Of a stretch of 40,455 bases of DNA, positions 1-8,833 are shown one piece after another. This DNA comes from Enterobacterales bacterium (GTDB lineage Bacteria > Pseudomonadota > Gammaproteobacteria > Enterobacterales > Enterobacteriaceae), in NCBI GenBank assembly GCA_015654925.1, contig JAATFX010000018.1, positions 1 through 40,455 on the forward strand, written 5' to 3'. The notes below the pieces were generated by a model that worked only from the letters and a program-made list of their open reading frames with translations, did not search any database and was not told the DNA's origin. Every line of letters begins with the position of its first letter. Within the stretch, counting starts at the first letter, position 1. The position numbers and the translations under genes are program-made.

Positions 1-1
1 C

Positions 2-169
2 ATGAAGAGACAAAAACGAGATCGCCTTGAACGTGCACATTCGCGTGGCTATCAAGCGGGATTATCCGGACGCTCAAGCGAGATATGTCCTTTTCAGTCC
101 TTAGATGCACGGTCTCACTGGTTGGGAGGTTGGCGAAAGGCCATGGAGGACAGGTCGGTTACCTTGTAA
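2..169 (+). CDS. rmf: Ribosome modulation factor
   Basis: 55-residue basic protein beginning MKRQKRDRLERAHSRGYQAG, nearly identical to the N-terminus of E. coli RMF and of the same length. RMF binds 70S ribosomes in stationary phase, blocks the peptidyl-transferase and mRNA channel region and drives dimerisation to inactive 100S particles. The ATG is at base 2, so the ribosome binding site and promoter lie outside the window. A hairpin terminator follows 23 bases after the stop. It is convergent with fabA, as in E. coli. Identity is secure from sequence and neighbourhood. Confidence 0.96.
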   Translation: MKRQKRDRLERAHSRGYQAGLSGRSSEICPFQSLDARSHWLGGWRKAMEDRSVTL

Positions 170-192
170 TCATCCTGTCAGCAAAGGGATTG

Positions 193-216
193 ACCTCCGC
201 TTTCGCGGAGGTTTCA
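193..216 (+). terminator. rmf terminator
   Basis: An 8-bp perfect stem (ACCTCCGC / GCGGAGGT) closes a 4-base TTTC loop and is followed by a short TT-CATT stretch. It lies between the convergent rmf and fabA genes. The T-tract is weak, so it may act in both directions or be inefficient. Confidence 0.7.
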
Positions 217-227
217 TTATCCGGCCA

Positions 228-746
228 TTAGAAGACGCCGGTATCTTTAAAGAGTCCTACTTTCAGGTCGCTGGCGGTATAAATAACCTGGCCGTCGCAC
301 AGCATTTCACCGTCTGCCAGACCCATCACCAACCGGCGGTTAACCACGCGGCGGAAATTAATGCGGTAGGTGACTAATTTGGCGCTTGGCAACACCTGGC
401 CGGTAAATTTCACTTCCCCGACCCCTAATGCGCGTCCTTTGCCTTCACCACCCAGCCAGCCGAGATAAAACCCGACCAGTTGCCACATGGCGTCCAGCCC
501 CAGGCAGCCGGGCATGACCGGGTCGCCGATAAAATGGCAGCCGAAGAACCACATATCCGGATTGATATCCAGCTCGGCTTCAACGTAACCTTTATTATGG
601 CTACCCCCGTCTCCGGTCATTTTAACGACCCGATCCATCATCAGCATATTGCCGGCGGGAAGCGGCGGGCCTTCTTTACCGAACAACTCACCGCGGCTAC
701 AGGCAAGCAAATCTTCTTTAGAATAAGAGTCGCGTTTATCTACCAT
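228..746 (-). CDS. fabA: 3-hydroxydecanoyl-ACP dehydratase/isomerase
   Basis: 172-residue cytoplasmic enzyme that dehydrates beta-hydroxydecanoyl-ACP and isomerises the trans-2 product to cis-3-decenoyl-ACP, the branch point to unsaturated fatty acids. The hot-dog fold active site is visible: His71 in [12 protein letters not shown] and Asp85 in GLDAMWQ, equivalent to E. coli His70 and Asp84 counted without Met. Length equals E. coli FabA (172). It reads away from ycbZ with a 64-base gap and probably has its own promoter there. I could not find a clear FadR or FabR operator in the gap. Confidence 0.97.
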   Translation of the reverse strand: MVDKRDSYSKEDLLACSRGELFGKEGPPLPAGNMLMMDRVVKMTGDGGSHNKGYVEAELDINPDMWFFGCHFIGDPVMPGCLGLDAMWQLVGFYLGWLGGEGKGRALGVGEVKFTGQVLPSAKLVTYRINFRRVVNRRLVMGLADGEMLCDGQVIYTASDLKVGLFKDTGVF

Positions 747-810
747 GTTATCTAAACCTTTATCAATGAATCTCGCACATTAACTGACATACATATCCCC
801 GAACCTTCGC

Positions 811-2562
811 TCAGCTCTGGTTAAACCAGTTGAGCCAGCGAAATCCCCAGGGTAAACGCAGGCGTTCGTGCTGATTAATATAAGCGATGCGCTCGCGTAT
901 CGAAGCAATCAGATTGGGTTTCTGCTCGTGATCGTATGGTATCCCGGTCAGCAATTCCAACGCTTCATCAATGGTCTCCACCGGCCAGATATGGAACTGC
1001 TCTTCCCGTACCGCCTCCACCAGCTCTTCGTGCAAGCATAAATGGCGTACATTGGCGGTAGGGATGATCACACCATGTGAACCGTCAAGCCCACGGCTCT
1101 GGCATAAGGCAAAGAACCCCTCGATTTTTTCATTCACCCCGCCAATCGGCTGAACCCGGCCGAATTGATCCACCGAACCGGTGACGGCGATGTGCTGTCC
1201 CAGCGGCTTGCCGGACAGGGCGCTGATTAAGGCGCTCAATTCCGCCAGCGAAGCGCTGTCCCCATCCACTTCGCCATAGGATTGTTCAAATACCAGCGAA
1301 GCGGAGAAGGGCAGCTGTTGATCCAGCTCCAGCGAGGCCATAAGGAAAGCCTGCATGATCATCATGCCTTTGGCATGGATATTCCCGCCAAGTTCCGCTT
1401 TGCGTTCAACATCATTGATTTCCCCGTCGCCCAGATGCACCACGCAGCTGATACGCGAAGGTTCGCCAAACGGCAGCGGATGCCCCGGAAAGTCCAGCAC
1501 CGACAGCGCATTGACCTGCCCGACCATCGCCCCTTCGGTTTCCACCATGATCTGGCCTTCGGATATCTCATCTTGCATACGCTCGGTAAGATAACTTTCG
1601 CGCCAGATACGGGTGCGATTGCTGTTGTACAGCGCTTCGTCGTTAATGGCGCCCTGCTCGCTATACAGCGCGGCCTCTTTGATGCGGCGGGTCAGCCATT
1701 GCGGGCACAAGGGCAACTGGTATTGGTCGCCGCTGTAGCGTACCGCCTGGCGAATCATCTCCGGCCAGGCCTCGGCGGTCAGCGGCGGCAAACCCTGGAC
1801 GTGCAGCAGGCTGTTGACATAGGCGCACCAGTTTTGCATTTCCTCCGGCGACAGGAGTTTTAAATCCGATTCAAATTCGCCGTATAGCGCCAGCTTGGTC
1901 AGATCCGGTTCAAGATCGTTTAAATCGGCCAGCGACTCGCGATCGCCGATAATCACCAGGCGCAGATCCAGCGGCATCGGCGGAATCGATACCGGAAGCG
2001 GGCGCGTTTCGTCCAACGCCAGCCAGTCGAAACGCTGCTGCATAATCATTTGCTTGAGGCGCAGCCACATCAGCGGCTGGCTGACCAGCGCCTTGGCGCC
2101 CAGGACCAGCACGCCGCCATTGGCTTCATGAATCTTGCCGGGCTGTAAATCAATGACGTCCCGGTAGCATCTGACGCAGCCAAACAGCTGCTCGTTCTCG
2201 ATCCACGGCTGAAACAGGCACTTAGCCCGGCTGGCGAAATTATCATCACGTTTGACGGCCGGCTGGATGCTGACGCCGTTACCCGTAATGATATACCGGC
2301 TGCCGACTAACTTGTCGGTATCAGGCAGCAACCGTTTGACCGTCTCGGTGATTAACTGGAAATATTCCTCATCTTCCTGCGCGGTGATCAGCATAAAGCG
2401 GCTGGGCGACCGGGAGTGGCAAAATTGAGTCAGGCCATCCATCAAACGAGGCTGCAACAGATCCATAGGTGCAGGCATTGGCTGGTAGGGTTGGGCAAAC
2501 ACCGCATCAAAAGGCGAAAGCTCGGGAATTAAATATTTCCATTCTAATTGTTTAATGGTCAA
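811..2562 (-). CDS. ycbZ: Lon-like protease LonH/YcbZ
   Basis: 583 residues, matching E. coli YcbZ (LonH). The C-terminal third is a Lon-type serine protease domain: catalytic Ser436 in EVDGDSASLAEL and Lys479 in GGVNEKIEGF form the Ser-Lys dyad. The N-terminal region is AAA-like and I see no classical Walker A, so ATP dependence is doubtful, as for other LonH proteins. In E. coli its gene also lies between fabA and matP. Substrates are poorly defined. The start ATG at 2562 is homologous to the family start. Confidence 0.93.
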   Translation of the reverse strand: MTIKQLEWKYLIPELSPFDAVFAQPYQPMPAPMDLLQPRLMDGLTQFCHSRSPSRFMLITAQEDEEYFQLITETVKRLLPDTDKLVGSRYIITGNGVSIQPAVKRDDNFASRAKCLFQPWIENEQLFGCVRCYRDVIDLQPGKIHEANGGVLVLGAKALVSQPLMWLRLKQMIMQQRFDWLALDETRPLPVSIPPMPLDLRLVIIGDRESLADLNDLEPDLTKLALYGEFESDLKLLSPEEMQNWCAYVNSLLHVQGLPPLTAEAWPEMIRQAVRYSGDQYQLPLCPQWLTRRIKEAALYSEQGAINDEALYNSNRTRIWRESYLTERMQDEISEGQIMVETEGAMVGQVNALSVLDFPGHPLPFGEPSRISCVVHLGDGEINDVERKAELGGNIHAKGMMIMQAFLMASLELDQQLPFSASLVFEQSYGEVDGDSASLAELSALISALSGKPLGQHIAVTGSVDQFGRVQPIGGVNEKIEGFFALCQSRGLDGSHGVIIPTANVRHLCLHEELVEAVREEQFHIWPVETIDEALELLTGIPYDHEQKPNLIASIRERIAYINQHERLRLPWGFRWLNWFNQS

Positions 2563-2692
2563 GGTAGTAGGTAACGTCGCTAAACAGGGAAACGTAGATT
2601 ATACAAGAATTTCCCTCCCCGAGTCTCACGCATCTTACGTTGTGTGAATATTCCCGGTATCTCCACGTTTCGATTGATTAAAAACTAACCGT

Positions 2693-2698
2693 TATAAT
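2693..2698 (+). promoter_or_regulatory. matP promoter, -10 element
   Basis: A perfect TATAAT hexamer lies 73 bases before the matP ATG, giving a start near 2705. No good -35 sits at 17 bases; the best nearby hexamers are TCGATT and TTGATT at poor spacings. The ycbZ-matP gap (2563-2771) otherwise holds only a matS-like sequence described in the findings. Confidence 0.45.
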
Positions 2699-2771
2699 AC
2701 AAGTGCTAGGGATTTTAGGTCAGAAACTGCTATTATCAGGCTAACGTTACACGGTCACGGGTGAACGCATC

Positions 2772-3227
2772 ATGAAATATCAGCAGTTGGAAAATCTCGA
2801 AACCGGATGGAAATGGACTTATCTGGTAAAAAAACATCGTGAAGGTGAACGGATCACCCGCTTTGAAGAGGACAGCGCCGCGGAAGAAGCCGTTGCCGCG
2901 CTGCTGCTTTATGAACACCAGCCCGAAAATATCACCCAATGGATTCTGGACAATATGAATCCGGCGCTGGAAAATCGCATGAAGCAGACGATCCGCGCCA
3001 GGCGTAAACGGCATTTTAACGCCGAGCACCAGCATACCCGCAAAAAATCCATCGATCTTGAATATCTGGTTTGGCAGCGATTAGCGGCGTTGGCGCAGCG
3101 CCGGGGCAATACCTTGTCGGAAACCATCGTCAATCTTCTGGAGGACGCGGAGCGCAAAGAGAAATACGCGACGCAAATGTCATCGCTGAAACAGGATTTA
3201 AAAGCCATTCTGGGCGAAGAGAGTTAA
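2772..3227 (+). CDS. matP: Macrodomain Ter protein MatP
   Basis: 151 residues, colinear with E. coli MatP (150). MatP binds matS sites (GTGACRNYGTCAC), organises the replication-terminus macrodomain and links it to the divisome through ZapB. The N-terminal four-helix part is followed by a basic ribbon-helix-helix region (around residues 75-125, with [15 protein letters not shown] and [15 protein letters not shown]) and a C-terminal coiled coil that makes the tetramer contact. The ATG at 2772 has only a weak Shine-Dalgarno. It converges on ompA with a shared terminator. Confidence 0.96.
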   Translation: MKYQQLENLETGWKWTYLVKKHREGERITRFEEDSAAEEAVAALLLYEHQPENITQWILDNMNPALENRMKQTIRARRKRHFNAEHQHTRKKSIDLEYLVWQRLAALAQRRGNTLSETIVNLLEDAERKEKYATQMSSLKQDLKAILGEES

Positions 3228-3272
3228 GCGCGGAGCGGGCAACAGCGGTGTGCCGGGTATACGGCAGGCATT

Positions 3273-3298
3273 AAAAAACCCCGCGATGCGGGGTTTTT
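3273..3298. terminator. Bidirectional terminator matP/ompA
   Basis: A GC stem (ACCCCGC / GCGGGGT) with a short loop is flanked by an A-run on the left and a T-run on the right, so it can end transcription of matP (+) and ompA (-). It sits exactly between the two convergent stops. Confidence 0.85.
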
Positions 3299-3315
3299 AC
3301 TTAAAGAGCGACAAC

Positions 3316-4398
3316 TTAAGCCTGCGGCTGAGTTACCACTTCTTTGATACCTTTCACTTCGATCTCTACGCGACGATCCGGTGCCAGGCAGCTGATTAAA
3401 GCAGCACGGCCTTTCACGCTATCGCAAGTATTGCCAGTGACCGGGTTAGATTCACCCATGCCGCGTGCGGAAATCTTGTCGGAAGGGATACCCTTGGACA
3501 CCAGGTAGCTCACTACGCTTTGCGCACGAGCCTGAGACAGCTTCTGGTTGTATTCGTTTGAGCCGATGCGATCGGTAAAGCCCAGAACGACAACAGAACC
3601 GTCTTTAGGATCCATGGAGCTCAACTGGGAGTACAGTTGATCCAGAGCCTGCTGGCCTTCAGGTTTCAACTGTGACTTGTTGAAGTTGAACAGCACGTCG
3701 GAACGCAGGGTGAAACGTTTGGTCTGGACAACCGGAGCCGGAGCTGCGGTAGGTGCCGGAGCAGGTGCTGCTACGTCGTCCTGGCCGAAACGGTAAGAAA
3801 CGCCTACGCTGACCAGGGCATTATCAGGACGGGTACCAACGGTGCCGGCATCGCCGATGTTGCTGGTCCACTGATATTCCAGACGGGTTGCCCAGTTTTT
3901 GGTAACGGCGTATTCAAGACCACCGGCTGCCAAAGGAGAAACGCCGGTGTCATTGTCGCTCCGACGACCGCCAGCCCCGTTATTGTAGGCCGCTTTGGAA
4001 TCAGCACGCCACACCATACCACCCAGACGGGTATAGATGTCCAGGTCGTCAGTCAGCGGGTAGCTCAGTTTAGTGGTCAGCTGAATGCCTTGCGCCTTAA
4101 ATGCACCGTTGTCCACGCTGCCTTTATACGCCATGCGGCCCAGCCAATCGTAACCCAGTTCAAACCCTAAGTACGGGTTAGCCTGGTAACCAACAAAAGC
4201 ACCAGCACCGATTTGATCGTTGCGGGTAGGGCCATTGCCGATACGGTTGTCGTAACCGTTACCGTAAAACCCTGTGTCATGATACTGGGACCAGCCCAGT
4301 TTGCCACCCGTATACCAGGTGTTGTCCTTCGGAGCGGCTTGCGTTACGGTTGTGAAAGCCGCCAGTGCCACTGCAAGTGCGATAGCTGTCTTTTTCAT
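3316..4398 (-). CDS. ompA: Outer membrane protein A
   Basis: 360-residue porin-like structural protein, slightly longer than E. coli OmpA (346). Residues 1-21 are a signal peptide with a cleavage site after TQA. Residues 22 to about 195 form the eight-strand barrel. An [13 protein letters not shown] hinge follows, then the periplasmic peptidoglycan-binding OmpA domain containing [11 protein letters not shown] chose the ATG at 4398, just after GAGGCGC, because it begins the signal peptide; an in-frame ATG 24 bases upstream lies inside the conserved leader. The extra length is mostly in a surface loop rich in Gly and Asn. Confidence 0.97.
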   Translation of the reverse strand: MKKTAIALAVALAAFTTVTQAAPKDNTWYTGGKLGWSQYHDTGFYGNGYDNRIGNGPTRNDQIGAGAFVGYQANPYLGFELGYDWLGRMAYKGSVDNGAFKAQGIQLTTKLSYPLTDDLDIYTRLGGMVWRADSKAAYNNGAGGRRSDNDTGVSPLAAGGLEYAVTKNWATRLEYQWTSNIGDAGTVGTRPDNALVSVGVSYRFGQDDVAAPAPAPTAAPAPVVQTKRFTLRSDVLFNFNKSQLKPEGQQALDQLYSQLSSMDPKDGSVVVLGFTDRIGSNEYNQKLSQARAQSVVSYLVSKGIPSDKISARGMGESNPVTGNTCDSVKGRAALISCLAPDRRVEIEVKGIKEVVTQPQA

Positions 4399-4620
4399 TT
4401 TTTGCGCCTCGTTATCATCCAAATAGGCAATGAGCTCTTAAAGCTAATTTAAATATTCCATTGCCAGTGTCCATGCTCTGCGTTTGTACATCGCCCTCAA
4501 ATGGCGTTATAGAGCAGCCCTGGCGAATTAAAGTCTACAACGAAGTGGGAAACTTACAAGTAAGATGTAGTAAGCCGCTAATAAAAAACAGCGTTTCGTG
4601 TAGATTTTATTGAACTAAAC
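4399..4620 (-). promoter_or_regulatory. ompA leader and promoter region
   Basis: The DNA just upstream of the ompA start, read on the minus strand, contains GGATGATAACGAGGCGC followed by an A-rich stretch and the ATG. This is the conserved enterobacterial ompA ribosome binding region, where the MicA small RNA pairs in E. coli. The long untranslated leader and the promoter should lie within this stretch. I could not place -35/-10 boxes with confidence. From 4621 to 4749 I see only a short hairpin (AGGGGT / ACCCCT) beyond the sulA stop. Confidence 0.55.
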
Positions 4621-4749
4621 GGTGGCAAAGTTGTAGTAACTCTGCGGGATGATGGTAGCGGGGAACCGCGTATCTACTGGATTGTCCCCGTTTCCAGGCG
4701 GTTCCGGCAGGGGTTTTGATACCCCTATTGAGATTAATCTTAAATTTAC

Positions 4750-5262
4750 TTAATGATACAAAGTAGAATGAATCTTTAGACCCGAAAACTGTCCAGATTT
4801 GCGGCAAACCTCATTTTGCGGGTACATGATGAACCCGTACGTGCCTCCATGCTGTGCCGCTTCCCGCAGGCGGATCTTGTCGTCGGCCGTCAATTCTTGC
4901 GCAAACCACCCTAAAATAACGCTGTAATTTCCCGTCAGCAACGCTTTTTCCATCGCCGCTACGCTGTCGTATGCGCTGGGCTGGCGCAATTGCACCATTT
5001 TCTCCAGCGGCAGGCCCGATTGTTCCAGCCAGGGGCGGCTCAGTTTGCGTGATGGCGTCAGCCATAACAGCCAGCGCGACTGCGTGCCCAACAAACGCAG
5101 CAGCGGTAATAAAATATGCCCGACCACCGACTGGTCTTCATCATAAACCACTTCACTGATAATACCCTGGCCCAGGGTCCTGGAACGCTCCGCGTTGTCC
5201 GCCGAGCCGTCGGACGAGGTTGGCTGCAACGCAGAAGATGTGGCATGAGCATGAGTGTGCAT
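4750..5262 (-). CDS. sulA: SOS cell division inhibitor SulA
   Basis: 170 residues, close to E. coli SulA (169). SulA binds FtsZ and stops septation during DNA damage, and it is removed by Lon. The core LISEVVY-like, LLPLLRLLGTQSRWLLWL, GLPLEKM and TGNYSVILGW motifs are present, and the Lon-recognised C-terminus SGLKIHSTLYH is conserved. The start is the ATG at 5262, preceded by AGGGGCGG. A longer open frame upstream has no such site and runs through the LexA box. It sits directly upstream of ompA as in E. coli. Confidence 0.96.
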   Translation of the reverse strand: MHTHAHATSSALQPTSSDGSADNAERSRTLGQGIISEVVYDEDQSVVGHILLPLLRLLGTQSRWLLWLTPSRKLSRPWLEQSGLPLEKMVQLRQPSAYDSVAAMEKALLTGNYSVILGWFAQELTADDKIRLREAAQHGGTYGFIMYPQNEVCRKSGQFSGLKIHSTLYH

Positions 5263-5281
5263 TTTGAGTCCGCCCCTAGAT

Positions 5282-5324
5282 AACTGTATAAAAACACAGT
5301 ATCCGGGATTGGCGTGAAAATCAA
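5282..5324 (-). promoter_or_regulatory. sulA SOS promoter with LexA box
   Basis: On the minus strand TTGATT (5319-5324) and TACTGT (5296-5301) are separated by 17 bases. A perfect LexA box, CTGT-N8-ACAG (5284-5299), covers the -10 region, 20-40 bases before the sulA ATG. This is the arrangement of the E. coli sulA operator. Confidence 0.93.
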
Positions 5325-5463
5325 CCAAAAATTCAATCGTCCTCGCAGAATTGCCACTTTATGGCGTACGGGCCGAGATTAAGTTGAAAATCCGGCGGAA
5401 AATACCGTATTTTTATTGGCTGCCAAGGACTTGGCATTCGTCGTAAATAACAAGGAACCGTTG

Positions 5464-6069
5464 ATGGAATCGCCACATAAGAACATAATTTCACAGGTAA
5501 AAACCATATTCTCCCCCCTAGGCGTCATCACCACCCGCTCGCAGTTCGGCGGCTATAGCGTGGCCGCCGATAAAATCATGTTTGGCCTGATCCTGGACGG
5601 TGAACTTTATCTGCGCGGTACGCGGCAAAGTGAACCGGTGTTCCTCGCCCAGGCGATGAGCAAGCTGATTTATACCAAGCGGGGCATTCCGGTTTCATTG
5701 AATTATTATCATGTGGACGAGCGGCTGTGGTCAGCGGGCGAAACGCTGTTGGCGCTGGCCCGCCACTCCCTGGATGAAGCCAGGCACCACCTCAGCGTTA
5801 AAGCGGCCTGCCCGCGGTTGAAGGATTTGCCCAATATAGGGCAGGCCATTGAACGGCTGTTGTGGAAAGCGGGGATTCAGGACGTCGCTGCGCTGCGTAA
5901 CCATGGCGCCAAAAGCAGCTACCTGAAATTACGCGCTATTAAGCAGGATTTAAGCATCAAGGTGCTGTTCGCGCTGGAGGGGGCGCTATCGGGCAGGCAT
6001 TTGGCCGCCTTGTCACAGGGCCAGCGCAGCGAACTGCTGGCCTGGTTCGAACGCCTGTCCTGCCGTTAG
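5464..6069 (+). CDS. sxy: Competence/CRP-S co-regulator Sxy (TfoX)
   Basis: 201 residues with a TfoX N-terminal domain (about 1-100, with FGGYSVAADKIMFGLILDGELYLRG) and a TfoX C-terminal helix-hairpin domain (about 110-195, LKDLPNIGQAIERLLWKAGI). Sxy works with CRP at CRP-S promoters to induce DNA uptake genes. E. coli Sxy is 209 residues. I chose the ATG at 5464 because AAGGA lies just before it and the family starts here; a TTG 48 bases upstream in the same frame is less likely. It is divergent from sulA. Confidence 0.93.
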   Translation: MESPHKNIISQVKTIFSPLGVITTRSQFGGYSVAADKIMFGLILDGELYLRGTRQSEPVFLAQAMSKLIYTKRGIPVSLNYYHVDERLWSAGETLLALARHSLDEARHHLSVKAACPRLKDLPNIGQAIERLLWKAGIQDVAALRNHGAKSSYLKLRAIKQDLSIKVLFALEGALSGRHLAALSQGQRSELLAWFERLSCR

Positions 6070-6087
6070 CCCGGCAGGGCGCCCGGC

Positions 6088-8211
6088 TTAAAATTGTTTT
6101 TCAATCTCCTGCTTGCGCGCAATCAGTTCGGGCAGCAGTTCCAGCAGGAGGCCTATTTGCTGCAATACCAGTTGCTCCCTGGCTTCCGGGTCCGGCAGCA
6201 CCCCCTGGATACGGTCGATAAGCTGCTCGCGCTCCTGTTCCACCCGCAGGGCGAATTGTTCCTGGTATTGCAGGGCGTCATCGATATAACAGGCGGCGTC
6301 GTCCAGCACCTTGAGCAGGGCCGGGTCCGCCATCCGTTCGCGATGCGCGCCCAGGGTGGATATATAGCTCAGGAAGGTGTGGTTAAGGCATAACAGGCGA
6401 AATGCCGATTCCAGCAGTTCGCTGCGCGTTCTGGGTTCCGCCGACATATTGGATACCACTGACGCCAGCTCCGCATCGCGGTTATGCGCGTCGCGGCGGG
6501 CGACCCGGTAATCAAGCCGGTTGTCCTTGCCCTGATGATATTGCACCAAGATGGCATCCAGATAACGGCAGTTTGCCGTCAGGCTGTTATTCATCACCAC
6601 CGGCAGTCGGCGGAAACGCCAGTCAGGCCAGATAAAGCTGACCGCCGCCCAGGCAATGGCGCAGCCGACAAAAGTATCGAATACGCGCGGCAGGGCGACG
6701 TCGAAACCTTCGCCCAGCAAATTGAAACACAGCATCACCAGCAGGGTGATAAACATGGTCGCCTGGGCATACTGGACGTTGCGGAAGGCGAAAAACAGCG
6801 TGCCGCTGAGCACGATTAAAATCATCTGCCCTTCGATGGAAGGAACAAAATACAGAATCGGCAGACCCAGCAAAATACCCGCCAGCGTACCGATAATCCG
6901 CAAGGCTAGCCGGCGGCGCGTCGCCTGGTAATTGGGTTGGCAGACAAACAGGCTGGTCAATAATATCCAGTAGCCATAGCGCAGCCCGCTTAGCTGGATA
7001 AATGCATAACCGACGCACAGAACCAGCGACATGCGCACTGCGTGGCGGAACAGGGCCGATTCGGGGCCGAGGTTGCGGCTGATGCGCAGGCGGATATCGC
7101 TCCATCCCGTCAGCTTGTCGTCGGCCAGGTTGTTTTCCTCCGGGCTGTTGCGGGCGATAGCCTGTTCCGATTCGATGGTGGCCAACTGAGCGTCAATAGC
7201 GCGCAGGTTATTTAACAGATGTTTGAGCGCCTTGACCTGGGCCGGGACGGGCACCCGCTCGATGGCGGCGGCCAGATGGCTGAACGCGCGCTCGAAATGG
7301 CCGTCATGTTCATATTTCTGATGCAGCAAGATAGATTGCGATAACGCATGGCAGGCGCGGGCCTGCATGGCCAGCAGCCGCTGAAAACGAAACAGCACGT
7401 CGCTATAGCGCAGCTGTTCGCGCAGTTGCTGATACTGTACGTGGGACGAACTGGCCCGCTCGTGGATATCCTGCGCCACGAAATAGTAATGCAGGGTACG
7501 GCGGGTGCCGCGCTGGCCGCGATCGCCGCGCAGACGGGTCAGCAGCGACGCCTTGGTTTGGTTAAGCGCCTGCACCAGGTTGCCGTTGGCCATCGCCACC
7601 TGGATCAGGGCGCTGTCGTCGGCATCTTCGGTATCCGGATCGAACAGATTGGCTTTGGCGTCGAGATAGAGCGCCAGGCTGGCATAACAACGGGCCAGGT
7701 TATCCTGCAACGGCCGGATGGGAAATAGCAGGTGGCCCAGCAGGGTCAGGACGTTATACCAAATGGCGCCGGCCAGCAGCAACGCCGGCTGCAGGTACCA
7801 GGTCTGGTACATCGCGGCGCCCAGCATGGTATAGACGGCAATCAACAGCGCGCCGAAAGCGATGGTGGCGTAGCGCTGGCCCAGCGCGCCGAGCAAAATA
7901 AAGCCGCAGGTGGAACCGGCCAGGCCGATGCCGAATAGCCAGGGATAAGGAAACAACAGCTCGATGGAGACCGCGGCGATAAAAAAACTGACCAGCGTGA
8001 TCACCAGGTTGCGTAACCGGCCGCTCAGCCGGTCGTCGAGATCCGCCAGCGCCGCGGCGACCACGCCCAATGTCAGCGGAATGGTGAGCGTCGGCAAGCC
8101 CAGCCACCAGGGGAGCGCCGCCGCTCCGCCCAGCGAAATGAAAATCCTCAGGTTATAGCGGCTGCGGCTGCTAAACGCGAAACGGCGAAATCCGGGTGCA
8201 AAAGTCGGCAC
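6088..8211 (-). CDS. yccS: FUSC-family inner membrane protein YccS
   Basis: 707 residues from a GTG start (8211) with AAGGAAA eight bases upstream. E. coli YccS has 717. Two membrane clusters, about residues 25-165 and 390-530, flank a cytoplasmic domain with GDRGQRGTRRTLHYYFVAQDIHERASSSH, and a charged C-terminal domain ends the protein. It is related to aromatic-acid efflux proteins such as AaeB, but its substrate is unknown. It follows yccF by 20 bases and is probably co-transcribed with it. Confidence 0.94.
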   Translation of the reverse strand: MPTFAPGFRRFAFSSRSRYNLRIFISLGGAAALPWWLGLPTLTIPLTLGVVAAALADLDDRLSGRLRNLVITLVSFFIAAVSIELLFPYPWLFGIGLAGSTCGFILLGALGQRYATIAFGALLIAVYTMLGAAMYQTWYLQPALLLAGAIWYNVLTLLGHLLFPIRPLQDNLARCYASLALYLDAKANLFDPDTEDADDSALIQVAMANGNLVQALNQTKASLLTRLRGDRGQRGTRRTLHYYFVAQDIHERASSSHVQYQQLREQLRYSDVLFRFQRLLAMQARACHALSQSILLHQKYEHDGHFERAFSHLAAAIERVPVPAQVKALKHLLNNLRAIDAQLATIESEQAIARNSPEENNLADDKLTGWSDIRLRISRNLGPESALFRHAVRMSLVLCVGYAFIQLSGLRYGYWILLTSLFVCQPNYQATRRRLALRIIGTLAGILLGLPILYFVPSIEGQMILIVLSGTLFFAFRNVQYAQATMFITLLVMLCFNLLGEGFDVALPRVFDTFVGCAIAWAAVSFIWPDWRFRRLPVVMNNSLTANCRYLDAILVQYHQGKDNRLDYRVARRDAHNRDAELASVVSNMSAEPRTRSELLESAFRLLCLNHTFLSYISTLGAHRERMADPALLKVLDDAACYIDDALQYQEQFALRVEQEREQLIDRIQGVLPDPEAREQLVLQQIGLLLELLPELIARKQEIEKQF

Positions 8212-8231
8212 ACAATTTCCTTATTAGGGAT

Positions 8232-8678
8232 TTAACGATAAAAACGCCGATCCGGATGGGCACGCAGCTGATCGGCGAGTTCGACCGGGACCACACGGCG
8301 TCCTACCGGCCATAGGGCGATGACCGCCAGTTTAAAATTGGCGATGCCCGGCAAGATCCCGATAATAGTGATACATTGAGCGATGCCGGTGACAATATGT
8401 GACAGGCACAGCCACCAGCCGAACAGCAGCAACCACAGCACGTTGAGCACCGTACCGGCCGATGACGTCACCGCGTTGCGATTTTCAGGATAGAGCTCAT
8501 GCACATGCACGGCGGTGTTGCCGAAGGGCAGCAGGGCGAGTTTGGTTATCTCCCAGCAGGAACGGGTATACGGCCAGCTGAAAATCAGCACAATGCTGAG
8601 CAAGGTGGCCAGCAGCCAGGCCAGCGTCGTAAAGAAGCCGCCCAAGATAAAATTCACGATATTAAGTAATGTACGCAT
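8232..8678 (-). CDS. yccF: YccF domain inner membrane protein
   Basis: 148 residues, the same length as E. coli YccF. It has three hydrophobic segments (about residues 8-32, 78-98, 100-125) and the family motif FSWPYTRSCWEITKLALLPFG in the cytoplasmic loop. The function is unknown. It is the first gene of a yccF-yccS pair, divergent from helD, as in E. coli. TTAGGGA precedes the ATG. Confidence 0.94.
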   Translation of the reverse strand: MRTLLNIVNFILGGFFTTLAWLLATLLSIVLIFSWPYTRSCWEITKLALLPFGNTAVHVHELYPENRNAVTSSAGTVLNVLWLLLFGWWLCLSHIVTGIAQCITIIGILPGIANFKLAVIALWPVGRRVVPVELADQLRAHPDRRFYR

Positions 8679-8833
8679 AATTCCCTAAGTGTGATGCCAA
8701 AGTGTAAAAGTTAACGCTATTTCCTTTAAAGGATATCGGCTAGTCTACCCTGAATTCCAGGCTGGAGCAGAACAAGTTAAAATGGGTACACTACGTCCTG
8801 ACGCATAAACGACACGGAATCCCTGCATATCTT

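Noticed and set aside
1282..1863. 193-codon open frame on the plus strand
   Set aside because: It is antisense to ycbZ, lacks a ribosome binding site and has the His/Arg/Gln-rich composition of a shadow frame.
6623..7105. 160-codon frame on the minus strand
   Set aside because: Alternative frame inside yccS, which is clearly the real gene.
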